Source: Stereum hirsutum FP-91666 SS1
Lineage: Eukaryota > Basidiomycota > Agaricomycetes > Russulales > Stereaceae
Direction of reading: 5' to 3'
DNA: 64,000 nt
Assembly (NCBI RefSeq): GCF_000264905.1
Contig: NW_006763138.1
Span: 1,812,145 to 1,876,144 of the forward strand
Shown: positions 9,536 to 22,182 of the stretch, piece by piece
Position numbering within the stretch: the stretch's first letter is position 1
How the letters are laid out: every line of letters starts with the position of its first letter
The notes under the pieces: model-generated
Told to the model about the DNA's origin: nothing
Databases searched by the model: none
What the model saw: the letters and a program-made list of their open reading frames with translations, nothing else
Program-made: the position numbers and the translations under genes

Positions 9536-12448
9536 CCACAGTGCTGGTAGATGCTTCCATTCCTCGGCACCGTCATGCTCTCACAAGGCGGACATACTCT
9601 GTGGCGTGCCAATCGGAATCTTCGTGCGCAGAAGGGGCGTCATATGAGAAGAGAGGACATAAGGGCAGCTTCTTTCATTATCCGCCTCCCACAACAGAGC
9701 CCCTATGCAGCCCTATACATATCGACGAACTCAGTGTCGGCAACTGCCATCGCACTCTTTGTGCGACACCGGCGACAGAAGCACTCGCCCCTCTATGTGC
9801 TCCAGCTCCATGTTCTGCTTTGCCCGAACCTTTCGATGCGTTATATGTGGGGGAGATAGCCGTATCGAAGCTCCGATTTGGATTGCTAAGGCTATATATG
9901 CACACAGAAGAGACACTATAAAGTATTGTTTCTTTCGTGCTAGGTGTATCATGTCGGCTCTCGTCGAGAGCCGTCCGACTTCTTGAGGAACTCGCGATCA
10001 CCGGTCAAACTCGATCTTGCTTGGGAGAAAGAGCATGTCTTTGACTTACCGCTCTGTCGGCACTCACCACCTCCAAGGGCCCGATGTCCTACCCGCGTGT
10101 GGCTCGGTCAACTTGCTGCCTCCTCGATAAACCATCTCAGAACCATATCATCGAGCGCTCGGGCGGACCATACTTTGTCTGTGCGGTCTTTTTGATAGGA
10201 GCAGGGAGTACACTTGCTGCCTCGATCTTGTAAACCTTCTACTTAACCGTGCTTATGTGGTCTGTCTTATCCCCGGCAGTACTCACGGTGTCCATGATGG
10301 GCCTATCGGGCGCTCGCCTTGCTTGCGATTGCATCAATGCGTTGACTGGGGACTTTAGTGGTGCTCTCCTGATCATGCTTCTGCCATCGGAAGTACCGAT
10401 AACTTCCTTTGTGCTGCAAATGAGGCTCCATACGCACCCACACTAGTTTGGATCGCCGATATATGCCCGAGTCACAGGTTTTCGCTGGTCCTGGAGTTTT
10501 GACTCAGCTGCTTTGTACAGTAAAGACAAAGTACTCGTTCATCGGTCCCGGCAGTAGACCATGATCAGTCGCTTGTTACATGGTGATATATGGTCTGGTC
10601 TGAAACCACTCGATCTCTTGAATCTCTTTATGTGAAATCTCCATGGATTCGATGTGAGGAAGGTGCCACTGGCGTCGCTCGCGGAGATGGGCGTCCGTTA
10701 CTTGTTTACCCCTTTGAACGGTCCGTCATGTCGCGTGAGATGCAATGAACAAGTACGAGTAAGAACCCACGGGTTGGTTCTGCCATTTGCGTTCGTTGGC
10801 TCACAGGCTCCTTGGAACGACGTTCCTGCTTTATCGCAGATAGCCTAAGCCCTTCAGATGCATAAGCCTTTGAGGCATTGCTGGGTGGATTTGTCCTACT
10901 AGAAGGCTTGAAAATGGGACTGAGCGATACTAGCATTTCATGTTACTGGAGGCGGTACGAAACCTTAGGGCATGCATGAAAGTGTGGTCTCCGGCTCCGC
11001 TATACCCCGCCTGTCGAACGTCATTGGAGAGCAAGCTCTCCATGAATCGACGTAGAGGGTTCGAAAAACTCGTGGGTGTGTCGAACAAGACGCATCCCGA
11101 CGTTCTGGCATCCCATGTGAAGGGTTCACCCTTGAGAGCAAGCGAGTATGGTTTGAGTGGCAGGTGCAGCGGTCGTCCTATCTGAGGTTCTTTTCATTAG
11201 CTATACGTCTGAGTATCGACATCTGCGCATATCTACGGAAGGTTTCGGGAACGGAAACACAGGCATGAAACAAGAAAACTCACCCCTGATGACCTGCGAG
11301 CAAGCTGCCCAGCCCGTCTATAGTACTAGTGGAGCCACGAAGAAGATCATATTTCGTCCATCCGTGCCCCCGAAATGATATCCCGATCGGAGTAGCACTA
11401 TGCGTAGGTAGCACAAGAGGTGAGTGCCACGATTGTGCGTGATAAGTTTGCCCTCTAATTTTGAGTTTTTCCGGAGGTTATCCATACGTCAATATAAGGA
11501 CCCCACTAGAGGTATTGCACAACACGGCATGAACAAAGTCCTGTGGGTCAAGCGGCCAAGCCCGGCGCGGCAAGTGCATTGCGGAACTTGGACATTCAAT
11601 GGCTCTTCGTCTTTCTCATCTCTTCCGATTCGATAAGGTAAACATGCCTGCTGGAACTGGATAGCACAACAAGGAGTCCAAACGTACGCTATAGTGGGCA
11701 CCTCACTCAGCCGACGCCCCCGAGCAACTCGATTGAACCTCGAAAGGCTGCAACAGCCGGGCAAAAAAGTCTCCGCAGGCCCTTCGTGGAATCCCCAGGA
11801 ACCATCGGTCCAAATAGTGTCGTGCAAAGGACTCTTCGTCGCGCAGGGAACAAACCGACGAGTCCGAGCGGCGATGGCCACGTGAGGGCCACGCGCAACC
11901 GCATATCTTTGGCCGCGCTGGAAATTCTCAGGATGCATCATCATCCCGCCGCGCTGAGGCGAGCGTCACTTCTCTGAGCCAGATACTATTGGACCTTTGG
12001 CGACGGTACCTGGGAGTAGACGTAAGGATGTTGTAGCCGGAGATCCTCCATGTGGTGCCCGAAAAGCGTCCGTGGCGACACTGAGCTCATACATAGGGAT
12101 CGTCAAGCCTTTGCCGGTCCAATGTTTGACTTTCGCTCTCTCGCTGTTTCTTCGACCGGCTCCGCTCCTTTCATCCCACAAGCATAGCACGCAAAACCTC
12201 TCATTTTGTCCCAGCCTTCTTAACTATATACCCTCTCGGGCACTTGTAAACAGTTGGTCAGCCGTCTCATGAACAAACTCACGCTCTCGAGTGACGATCA
12301 AGACACTAGATTATCTCGTTTTACCTCACGTACGGTCGTAGGGAGTGTCATCAGGCTATCATTCCTCGAGGTGCGTTTTGTTTCATTTGACGTTAATTCT
12401 GCCTTGCTCATCTCCTTCTGACCTTCCAAGTGATATGCACTCCGACAC

Positions 12449-13660
12449 ATGGAGCTTACTCTCGAGGCATACGCTCTAATAGCAAAGTTAGTAGGGGGTC
12501 GAGCAGATCTTTGCTCTCTTTGTCGGGTCTCTAAAACCTCTCAACTTGCGGCGGAGCGTGCCCTCTACAATACTATCCACCTCGCAGATCCCGAAACAGC
12601 CTGCGTCCTGTTCAATCTCTTCGCCGAACAGCCCCGTGTCTCGCCACTCGTTGTGGCACTATCGATTTCCCTTGAAGATGACGACGAGGCTTCGAACGGT
12701 ACACCACCGGCCCTACCTTCCGATTACTGGGAGGTTGTCTCCGGAGGCCTTCAACATCTCCCGTATCTTCGATTCCTTCACATATACATTGACGATGGTA
12801 GCGACCCTCATAACGCATGGTGCCTCAACTCATGCCACTTTCAACTTCAGACTTTCCACTGCGACCTATCCTGGGACGCGTCACTCGTTACCTTTCTCTC
12901 TAAGCAGAACGAGATCACCGACTTATACATCGCCGATTTTAATGAAGATATCCCCGAAAATGTATTACTCATCCCCCACTCCCTTCGTGGAGCCCGGTCG
13001 CTACCTATCCTACACAATGTCGAATGCACCTTCACCGAAGCAGTCGGCGCGCTTGTCCCCGGTCGCCCAGTGACCCGTGTCAAGACATGCTTCTCTCGCT
13101 CTGACATCGCAGAAAAACGGGCCGAAATGGCCCTTTTAATCGCCAACTTACACCTCTCAACCCAATCCTTGCTGTCAATCAACGTCGCCGATTCTTCGTA
13201 TACCTCAGCCTTTTCACTCGAGTTCCTTCGGAGCTTGGTAGACGCTATCAGTCCCGATCCTGCGCTTCGTTATTTGGGTGTGCTGGCATTCCCTGTAGAT
13301 AGTAAAGAGGTCGGTTTTCATACATTTTATCGTTCATTCCCTCCACGCATCGCTCTTCTATTTCGACATAACCTTTATTCCGGCTCTTCTGACTCGTCTT
13401 TCTAGCGCTTGATGTTATACGGGTATCTCCGCCGTCTTCCTTATCTACGATGCCTTGAGCTCGAGATATCCGAATGGGATCCGCCACCCCTCACGCCTCT
13501 CGCCCAACGTTCTCTCGCAAGAGAACTGCGACTGTACTGCCCCCTGGTCGAGACGGTCATCTTTACCTTCGACTTTGAGCCCATGGTACTCAATGCTGTT
13601 GGTGGAACATGGGAAACTACGCCTGAGAACTATGCGGACGCCTTGTGGCGAGACTTTTAG
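12449..13660 (+). CDS. F-box-like / LRR-like protein (basidiomycete family)
   Basis: 371 aa from two exons, 12449-13309 and 13406-13660. An in-frame TGA upstream supports the ATG at 12449. The N-terminal 45 residues resemble a shortened F-box (leucine-rich, SLCRVSKTSQLAAERALYNTIHL), the pattern common in agaricomycete F-box proteins that recruit substrates to SCF ubiquitin ligases. The rest is a run of weak leucine-rich strands such as LQHLPYLRFLHIYIDD and LRRLPYLRCLELEI, typical of a degenerate LRR solenoid. The canonical LPxE start of the F-box is absent, so SCF binding is not assured. The protein at 59106-60559 shares the AERAxYxTxHL junction. Product and target are unknown. Confidence 0.68.
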
Positions 13661-14372
13661 ACTCCATCATGATGTGAGTGCTCTTGCCTGGACTTCGAGC
13701 TGTTTCCTCCACGTATAGCTGTTGTCTTACTTTCTCCCCTCACTTCTTAGTTTAGCGCTATGTTTATTGGCTTGCTTTCATGTATCAATATCTCTCATCG
13801 GTCTGCGCCAGAGCAAATTGTACAAATTAGCTATACCTCTGGTTCGAGGGGCAGTTCGTATACACCACGGACTCCGCTGTCTTCGTTTGTATTACTTACC
13901 CTGAGTACACGTAATGTTCACATCACCTGTGCTTCGCAATTTGGTTCGCACGATTCGTGAATTTACACCATATTTATTCATTGATCTGGAACTGCTGTCA
14001 ACGTCTTATTTCGTGTCGCTGGTGGATTGCCTCCCAAACCATCACTGAACCCGTTGTTATTGGCCGTGGAAATTAGTGACTCAAGATTATTGTCTCGCCA
14101 TTCAGAGCGGTTTGCATAGCTTCTCGACAAACAGTCTCGACCCGTGTTTTCAAGGCGCTAGTACAACTTGCGCCAAGTTACTAGCATTACGGCACATTGT
14201 ATGAGACTCGCAGCCCGGAGACTCCCTCGACGCGCGCCACGCGGCGGCCGCGTGGCTTACAAGTTGAACTATCGCGGTCAATCTGCGCTTCCATTTTCAT
14301 TTCATTTCGCTACACTCTCCATCCCGGTCCTCGGACGACCTGAAAGCAGCTACAATCAGCTCTAGATCGCAT
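13661..14372. other. Intergenic between F-box-like and GNAT genes
   Basis: I see short frames only, with no motif. It probably contains the F-box gene's 3' UTR and the GNAT promoter. Confidence 0.45.
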
Positions 14373-15077
14373 ATGTACAGGTATGTACCCACCGCTGGTC
14401 GCATAACGATGCACTCGCAGCCTGTGTCTCATTTGGTTTTCAGTATGTCGACATCCGAGTCAGCTGTGCAAACACAACTCGAGGCAGTGATTGATTTTGG
14501 GTCAGATATGGCACAAACTGAACCTTGTATGCTTGAGTTTGCTATGATGGTTCAATCATCGCTCACGCGACGTTATTCAGCTGTGGTCACCTCCGTGGAT
14601 ATCCGACCTATCAGTGCAGACGAAACGGTCGCCCTACGCCATGCAGTCCTGTGGCCGAACGTTCCCATTGATTCGGAGATCATCCGTCTACCCGAAGACG
14701 ACTCGGGCTATCATCTGGGTGCGTTTGTTCAAGGAACAGGGACTCCCGTGGCCGTCATATCTGTCTTCAGGGAGGACATGGCACCCACTTTGTTTCCGGT
14801 ACGCTCCACAGACGCCTCCAGCTCGGAACAATCGCACCCAGTCTCCTTTCGCTTTCGCAAGTTTGCATGTTACCCTGCCTTCCAGGGCCGCGGGATTGGC
14901 AGCGCGCTATTAGCTCACACCATGGACTATTGTCGCACTGATATGGGCGCTGGGCTCTTGTGGTGCGATGCGAGAGTGACGGCTGTGAGCTGGTATGAGA
15001 AGAGAGGATTGGAAGCGTTCGGAGATACTTGGTTCAAGGGCACATTGGAGTACATAAAGATGAGAAAGTTTCTTTAA
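14373..15077 (+). CDS. GNAT-family N-acetyltransferase
   Basis: Predicted acetyl-CoA-dependent N-acetyltransferase; acceptor unknown. A perfect intron (CAG|GTATGT at 14381 to TTTTCAG at 14443) lies in frame near the start, so the likely exons are 14373-14380 and 14444-15077, giving 213 aa. Without splicing the frame also stays open, so both forms are possible. The N-terminal 45 residues are unconserved. The GNAT fold starts at VDIRPISADETVALRHAVLW. Motif A is YPAFQGRGIGSALL, with Q/RxxGxG pyrophosphate binding, followed by SWYEKRGLEAFGD (motif B). The residues between strands match bacterial and fungal small-molecule GNATs more than histone acetyltransferases, but this is inference. It stands alone between unassigned stretches. 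Confidence 0.85.
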   Translation: MYRYVPTAGRITMHSQPVSHLVFSMSTSESAVQTQLEAVIDFGSDMAQTEPCMLEFAMMVQSSLTRRYSAVVTSVDIRPISADETVALRHAVLWPNVPIDSEIIRLPEDDSGYHLGAFVQGTGTPVAVISVFREDMAPTLFPVRSTDASSSEQSHPVSFRFRKFACYPAFQGRGIGSALLAHTMDYCRTDMGAGLLWCDARVTAVSWYEKRGLEAFGDTWFKGTLEYIKMRKFL

Positions 15078-18000
15078 ATCCAGCGTGAGTCTGTCAGCAC
15101 GTTCTGACACTAGAAAGTTCCGTGCTCACCATGTCTTCAAGGTGTCGACCCTCAGGAGAGATGTTGATCGGTCCAACTGTGCATGAGGTCCATGAGCCAC
15201 CGCATGCACAAACAACTTGTAGAAAAATGTCTTTCCAAGCCCTGTACCTATCGGATCAGCCGCCAAACCTCTCAATGTACAGGAGGTCTGTATCGATGCT
15301 CACAGAGCATGCTGTTCCTCTTTTCCCTATCAATTCTGTAGGTCTAATGTGGCGGTGTCAAACTTTATGACTCACGTTAGTGCGTTATTGATTCAGCTTC
15401 CTTTGTGCTTATTTAGTGTTTTACAGTGGAGAACCCTACCACCGCGCAACGCAACTAGCGTGTCCGCTTCATCACAGAGCAGTCGATCATTTCATCTTAT
15501 TTTACTGTCCTACGCGATATGTGCTTGTGGAGCTTCCCGTCGCCTCAGTAAGGAACATGGCCTATGGTTCTACGTCCATTCCGCGTTACACCGTGCTGAT
15601 CGCATTGAGGAGGTTCAGTGTCGATCCCGAGGATGTACGAGCCTATTCGCCTAACCTCCTTCGTCTAACGGGGAGTTCGCGGCGCAAAGGCCCCAGGATA
15701 GCTCCTTCCACCCTCTCGTACAGATACCCATGTGACGATGTATTGTGACCATTCAGACGCTCATCGTATCTCATTCTCTCTACCCTATCCGTGTACTCAT
15801 TCGGCGGTATGCTCGTACCGCCATAGCAAACTCGAACGGCGTAACTGTTGGGGCTGATTTTGCCAGGTAAGCCTTCGCCGAAATAGCAGGATATGGGCGT
15901 TTGACATAGCCCTCCTGCTCAGCCTTGGACTTCTCCGAGAGGTCTTCCTTTTTTCAGAGCGCTCCGGTGTGCTTCTTTGTGGTCGCGGGTTTGTCACTCC
16001 GACGACGCGTCTCGTGGCTACACGAAGACCATCGGAAAGAGCTGCGTTGATCGATTGAACCGAAACCAGAGATACCGAAGGCTCTACTCAGGGTGCAGAT
16101 CCGACACGTGTGCGGCCGGAAGACAGACCGAAATCAACTCCATTTCCAACTCCCCTCGGACCGTCTTTGCGCTTGATACTTCCTGGTCCGACGACAAACG
16201 AGCACCCGTATTGGCAATACCAGGCACATACTTCTGTTAACGTCTCATATAAGAGCACTCCTGTCTAGGGAGTAAGTCACTCGTCTCCATCCATCCATCC
16301 CATCTCTTCCCCATCCCTCCCCTTCATAGACCCGCTCTTCGCTCGTCGTTGCACTTTTACTGACAGCTTTTTTCTGTGGTGAACAGGCATCTTCTGTCTC
16401 TCGCATCTTCTATTTCACTATGAACTCAGAGCCAGCGATGCCTCTGCGTCAAGGGTGGACGAACCGGTTCTGATTCATAGCCGAAATAGAAGTGCGAGCG
16501 TCGTTGTTTGTTTTTCACCCAGTAATTCTGCTCAGAGAAGTCGAGTCATGGCTCCCGTGCTACAAACTCTCACTGTTCTTACCAGTCCTGCGCATTCTCT
16601 TGCTTCGTAGTACTTTCCGTGGGCGCCCAGTATGTCAGGTGAGCTTATCGGCCTTCATTCAAAGACATCAACCTCATTTCTACGTGAGATATTGACTCGT
16701 GTGTACAGAATTTAAGTGCCAGTATCATACTGTAGTGTAACTTTGTGTACGTCATTTACTGCCGGGTGCCGGGGGGTGCTTTCGTATGTAGGGACTAGCT
16801 GGTATGGTAGGCGCTGTGGTAACTTGTCGCAGTTCACGGAAGTGACCGTACCCTTTTGCCAATCGGATGTCGTGCGAACATTGCTAGAACGACATAGCCC
16901 TCGCCTTTCAATAACTACTGTAGCGTATATACTTCATACGGCGGAATGTACTACACAAATAAGACAATATACACTTACCGATGGAGTACATTCAGAACCG
17001 CTGCAGTAGACGCCTCGGGGGCGCACCGAACTCGCCCGGCTCCCCTCGAAAGCGAACACCACTTGCACCACTAGAAGAGGCATTCGTAAACACGAGGCCT
17101 TAACCACAATCCAGCTTCAGTCCACCGGTATCTCATTTGTCAAGGACGAGAGGAGATGAATACCGGTTTGATGACCCTGGTTCTTCAAATCGCAGTAGGC
17201 GTCTCGAAGCATGCGAAAGAAGAGGAAGGTGAAGAAGGCTTGTGCATGCCAAAATGACATGAAAAGCTACAGTCTGTCCCGACCCATGATAATGCAAAGC
17301 GTCCTGATACCGAATCAGTGCGCGCGATGCCTACCGATACGAAGATCATAACCTCCCGGCAAAACTCGCAGCGAAATTGACAAAGTCAGGGCGTTGGAGC
17401 ACCGCCGTTGCATGACAATGGCTGTGCTTCCGAAGCTACCAGGCCGGGACTGGTTTACCGAGAAAGGCTCCCGGTCCACTTGAGCCTGCTTGGACCGATT
17501 ATCTAGTTGCACATCGATCCGTGTGAAACGAGGACCTGAAACGCGAGTGGGATGAACGTGCCGTCGAGTCCAAAGGAAGATCCATGAAGATCCAGTGGAG
17601 AGGTATGGTATGGTGGTTTGCGACACTCGTGTACGCAGGTGTACGCACGTTGAACGATCATTAGGTCGATTCGGGCATGCGAGTCTGACTAAGTAACATA
17701 TCTTACGGAACGCTTGAAGTCAGACATATTTTAGGCCAGGTCCTCGACGATATAACCGCAAACAAAGTCGTTCACAGAAGTTTGCACACGGACCTAACAT
17801 AAATAGCAGATGTTTCAAATTCGCGACTTCTTGCTCGGACCAAGAGACCAAAACCTTCGGTTTTAGCGAAGAATGAAACGCACAACATCGCCACACCTAC
17901 GGTTACGCGGTTGGCCCAGTCTCCCAAAGACGCTTTGAAAGAGCACAATAGATCTCCAGTCCAAGCCTATGCTATAATCCAATCTGGGTTAGCATACATG

Positions 18001-18924
18001 GCGACCTCGGAGCCTACAAAGGGCTACAAGGGGGCGATGTGGGCCGATAGCGGCTGATGGCCCCGGATTCGACTCTGCGCGGACTTTGGTATTGCTAGGA
18101 GTGCCGTCCATCCTTCCGGAAGGCATTTTGACGGAAAGGGGGGCGAGGAAGGCCGACGCCGTTCATGAAATACGTCCGGTGCCACGCGGTTTAAGCTTTA
18201 TGGTATGATGGATCTAAAGCTGAAAAAGAGGCGCCAATAGTGTTCGGAACGATGAAATTAGCACGTCCGGGCCTTCCGCCTGCGCAAAGGGTTCGTGCTG
18301 GACAAAACAAAAACTGCCACCGCCAGCCAATGCGCGAAGCGGCAAATAAAACGGGAATGCAAGCATGGTGGCGACTGTATATCTCTTCGCCAAGTCACTG
18401 CCACGTATAAAGCGGGCTGGTGGTAGACAAGAATATTACACTATTCTGCCCGCCGGAGGGGGTGGGTGGCGGGAGGGTTGAGGGGCATGTGATAAAAAGA
18501 TACATACAGCTTCTTAGTCGGAGCCCTGCTATGAAAACTCGTCGTTCGATATAACATTTTCTGAGTAGAAGGGTCTCCGTGTCAATTCCATGCCACCCTT
18601 CCCGAACTGCCGCATTTGTAGCAAGTATTATGAATAAAAAGCCCGTAAGTATGGCGAGTAGCATGCGCAAAGATCATTGTAGTACTCTCATTCGACTTGA
18701 AGCTGGTAGCGATAAAGTTTGTGGGGGTTGGGCTCATCTAGCGGACTTGTTGGACAGATTGATGAAACACGGACCTTCCAGAAGCTATGGGACATGAATA
18801 CAAATGCGAAAAACTTCCAGGAGGACTGAGTCTCCTAGAGAATGATGTGGATCTGATCGATGGTCAGATCAGAAAACCAAGATTCGTCCTCCAAGTGGAC
18901 CGACGCCCGAGCAAGGATCGCCGA

Positions 18925-18948
18925 CATATATACATATATATATATATC
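18925..18948. repeat. (TA)n microsatellite
   Basis: ATATATA-C-ATATATATATATAT run in intergenic DNA. Confidence 0.8.
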
Positions 18949-20134
18949 TATGTGCGGACAGGTTAATCTGAAGTCGTGATTCGTCATTTGAAAACGAGCG
19001 CAAGAGATGGCAGACCTAAGGATAAGCATAAGCGTAAGTATGGTACCAGCTATATCAAGAGATCAGGCAGTCCCAAGCTCGTTGTCGTCAAAGCTCGATC
19101 TCGATGGATATGGTCAAGATACGGTGTTTGTGTCATCGACAATGGCCTCGGGACTCCGCGAGTGAGCCTAAAATGTGACCAGTAATGGGTTAGCATGGTA
19201 TACTGACTAGATAGTTAGGTGGGTCATGGGAAGACGAGTTGAAGATGCACCTCAGGCCGTTCAATCACTGCTGGCGGAAGGCGATAGCCTCCGATGTTAA
19301 CATGTACAAACAAGTTGGCCACGTGGCCCAATTCTCGCGCCACGACTTGGCCACAGCAGCATTTCACACCACTCAGCAGTCAGTCAGTAAGTATTCCGAG
19401 TCATTCCTACGAATGTAGCCGTTACACAGTGGCCCCTGCAGATATTGATCCTAGCGCTTCTTCAGTACGTTTCCGTACGTTCTGGTTCGAGCGGATGTCG
19501 TATCATCGTGTCAGGTGGACGCCACGCTGCCTATCCGAGTCAGCCCGCTACCGACTGTGGCTTGGATCAAGACGTAATACAGCGCATTTGTAGCGTTTCA
19601 CAGTGGAGACACCAACGTTGAACAAGCCGACACCTAAGTATGCATTGTGGCTGTTTTGCCTTGCCTGGCTCACGTCGTTTTTCCGACGCCACGACGCCTG
19701 GCAATATATACTTATAAGTAATGCGTGTTAGCTCAATATTCAGCGCTTCCCATCGTCCGATGGACACATAGCCTCTATGTAGATAAATTATTTACGATGG
19801 TCTGACACTAGGAAAAAGCCATAAGGAACTCGAATCTCCAAATGGCCGTACCCAGGGCGGGGTGACCGGGGTCGCGCGGATTACAGCCTTCGATCCTAAC
19901 ATGTACAAATACGATTTACCTCGTGTTGCGGCTCCGCGCAATCAACACACCTTCGACTAATGATCGCAACAACGTCCGTACTTTCCCTCTGGAGTCAGTT
20001 CGCCGCGAGGCAACTTGACTTGTTCTGCTCAGATAGTCAAACAATGCCTTCTGTTCTCGGGTGCGACTCTGACTCACTGGTACTGGCAGGTGACTTTCTG
20101 AAATTCAAAATTTAAAGGAGTAAGTCACGAATGG

Positions 20135-20140
20135 TATAAA
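20135..20140 (+). promoter_or_regulatory. TATA box of 2OG gene 2
   Basis: TATAAA 107 bp upstream of the start codon at 20248. Confidence 0.5.
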
Positions 20141-20247
20141 GCTCGACCCATCCACAGCTGGAACCGTCACGTCGACCACTGCCAACCGTTTCTGCACCAC
20201 GATTACCTTTGAACTGCTCGTGCTAGTGCTTTCTTTCAACGTCGATA

Positions 20248-22014
20248 ATGGAGTCCGATGCTACCACACCTACAACTGCTAACGCTCCTGAGAATGCTCA
20301 GTCTCCTGACATAGTAGTAGCAGACGAGGCTCGCAATCTTTCTAACCTCATCAAGACGAGACCTCCGTTCACGAGTGGCACGATGGCAATTCCGGCGGAG
20401 GACTTCACTTTGTTCTATGGCAGAGAGAGGGATGCGAGGTGTGTCTTTCGCAGGAACTGGCACTGTCCTTTCCCCCATTGCATCACGTTTAGTACCCTGA
20501 CACTGAGACACTTCATTGTTCATTTTTGCTCCTTCCCGTATAAATAGACGTATTAGTCTCCTCAATCCTACTACAGAAGACATGGAACATCTCTCCTCTA
20601 CCTGTACCGGCGCCACATTCGGGCGGGACAGCGAAGACGTATACGACGAGACGTATCGCAAGGCGGGCAAACTCGACGTCACGGACTTCAGCTCGCGCTT
20701 CGATTCGGTGCATTCTGATAGGCTTGCGAGGATGTGGTGCGAGGAGCTTTTAGATGGGAAGGATGATAACAGAAGGGTCAGGTCGGAGCTGTACAAGTTG
20801 AACGTTTATGGTATGTGCAATTCCCTTTCACAGTCGGTACTGTTGGGCATTCGGGCGATCCCGATTGATGTTTGTTTCATCAGGGCCCGGCTCGTTCTTT
20901 AAGGCCCACCAAGACACCCCTCGCGGACCCAACATGTTCGGCTCCCTCGTCGTCGTCTTCCCAACGCCACACGAAGGTGGCGCACTCGTCCTCCGCTCTG
21001 ATAATGGCGAACGCCAAGAAGAAATCCTCGACTTTTCTGCATGGTTGAAGCAGACTAAGACGCCATCCGTTGCGTATGCTCTCTTCTTCGGAGATATCAC
21101 GCATGAGGTTTACGAGGTCACTCGAGGTCCGAGTTCATTCAAGTTTTCCATCGCTATTCTCTGTTCACAGGCGCCTTCTAACGTGATGCTGACTTGATGC
21201 TAACAATTAATTCGCAGGCTATCGCGTCTCCCTAACCTACAACCTCTACTTCGACGATGACAAGACGCCCTCCCAAACCCTCCTCCGGTCCCTCGACGGA
21301 AAACCCTCCCACTTCCAATCCATCCAATCCTCCCTCACCCGCCTCCTCAACTCCGACACCTTCCTCCCTAACGGCGGCACACTCGGCTTCGGACTGCGGC
21401 ACCGCTACCCCCTCAAAGACCGTACCCAACCCTCCCAGATCTCCGCCGTCCGCGACGTCCTCAAAGGCTCCGACGCTGCCGTCGCGCATATCTTCTCCCA
21501 GCAGCACGGCCTCGACCCGAAAATCGTTGTTGTGTATGATCTCGAGACACACGTTATCATGTGCGATCGCGCGCCAATCGAAGTCGTTGCGGAATCGGAC
21601 GCTCATTTTGGGTATAATCTCGTGGAATTTAATAATGGACGCGTGATAGGGATAAACACTGAGAGAAGGCCGTGGGGTTATGAGGACTCGGAGGAATTAG
21701 ATCGATGGGAGCATATTGATGTGCAGGAGAGAGTGTGGTGGATCACGCCGATGTGCGCGTTGAATAAGTATCAGTCCTCGTCGGTGTCGTTTGGGAACGA
21801 GCCGCAGTTGGATTTCGAGTATGGGGATCTTTGTATGATTGTGAGGGTTGGGAGACCGGGGAGTAGGAAGGTCATTGTTAAGGGGTCCTTGATGGAAAAG
21901 GTCCCTAAGGCGAGGGAGTGGGGTGATCACTGGGCTGTTGAAGAGGCACAGGAGGAGGAGCAGGAGGAGGACGAGGCGGAAGACGTGGTGGAGAAGGATA
22001 TGGAGGCCCAGTAA
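20248..22014 (+). CDS. 2OG-Fe(II) oxygenase, paralog 2 (acidic tail)
   Basis: Predicted oxygenase of 497 aa, the longest of the six. Exons 20248-20438, 20548-20810, 20884-21126 and 21218-22014 use the same three intron positions as its paralogs; exon 2 is 263 nt, three longer than in the other five. Metal ligands are H160 and D162 in FFKAHQDTPRG and H225 in ITHEVYEV; R235 follows in GYRVSL. The C-terminal half keeps FLPNGGTLGFGLRHRYP, IMCDRAP, VWWITP, SFGNEPQ and VRVGRPGSRK. A strongly acidic extension rich in Glu and Asp closes the protein, beginning AVEEAQEEEQEEDEAED; no paralog has this. ATFGRDSEDVYDETYRKAGK marks it as a separate sub-group from paralogs 1, 3 and 4. It is convergent with the GT8 gene, stop to stop about 170 bp. 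Confidence 0.9.
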
Positions 22015-22182
22015 TGAGTTCAAACCACCGAGGTATCTATTCGTCAAGAATCACTTGATGAATAAGTAATCACCACAAGACGGTATTATAGATACAGTAT
22101 AGTGTGTAAACGGTCTTACCCTGAATGTACAGCACATGACAACTTGCCAATTCGAACCAGATGAACCCAATAAAGAAAAACA

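Larger units (their letters stand above)
7890..12448. other. 4.6 kb without a recognised gene; transposon remnants
   Basis: After the GH16 3' end the stretch holds a hAT-type MITE (8594-8826) and a TA-flanked inverted-repeat element (9142-9535). The rest, 9540-12448, contains only short frames on both strands. One AG-bounded frame near 10160-10440 is hydrophobic (GGPYFVCAVFLIGAGSTLAA) but shows no family motif. I could not support a gene here. Confidence 0.5.
15078..20247. other. 5.2 kb without a recognised gene
   Basis: Short frames occur throughout (for example 15416-15748 and 17315-17626) but none carries a known motif, and no transposon ends were recognised. An AT-rich microsatellite lies at 18925-18948. 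The right end is the promoter of 2OG gene 2. Confidence 0.5.

Noticed and set aside
10160..10440. Possible transporter or DUF6534 remnant (hydrophobic frame)
   Set aside because: Hydrophobic but no family motif; did not align with the transporters or DUF6534 genes in the window.
20236..20796. 186-aa minus-strand frame
   Set aside because: Antisense of exons 1-2 of 2OG paralog 2 and crosses its intron.
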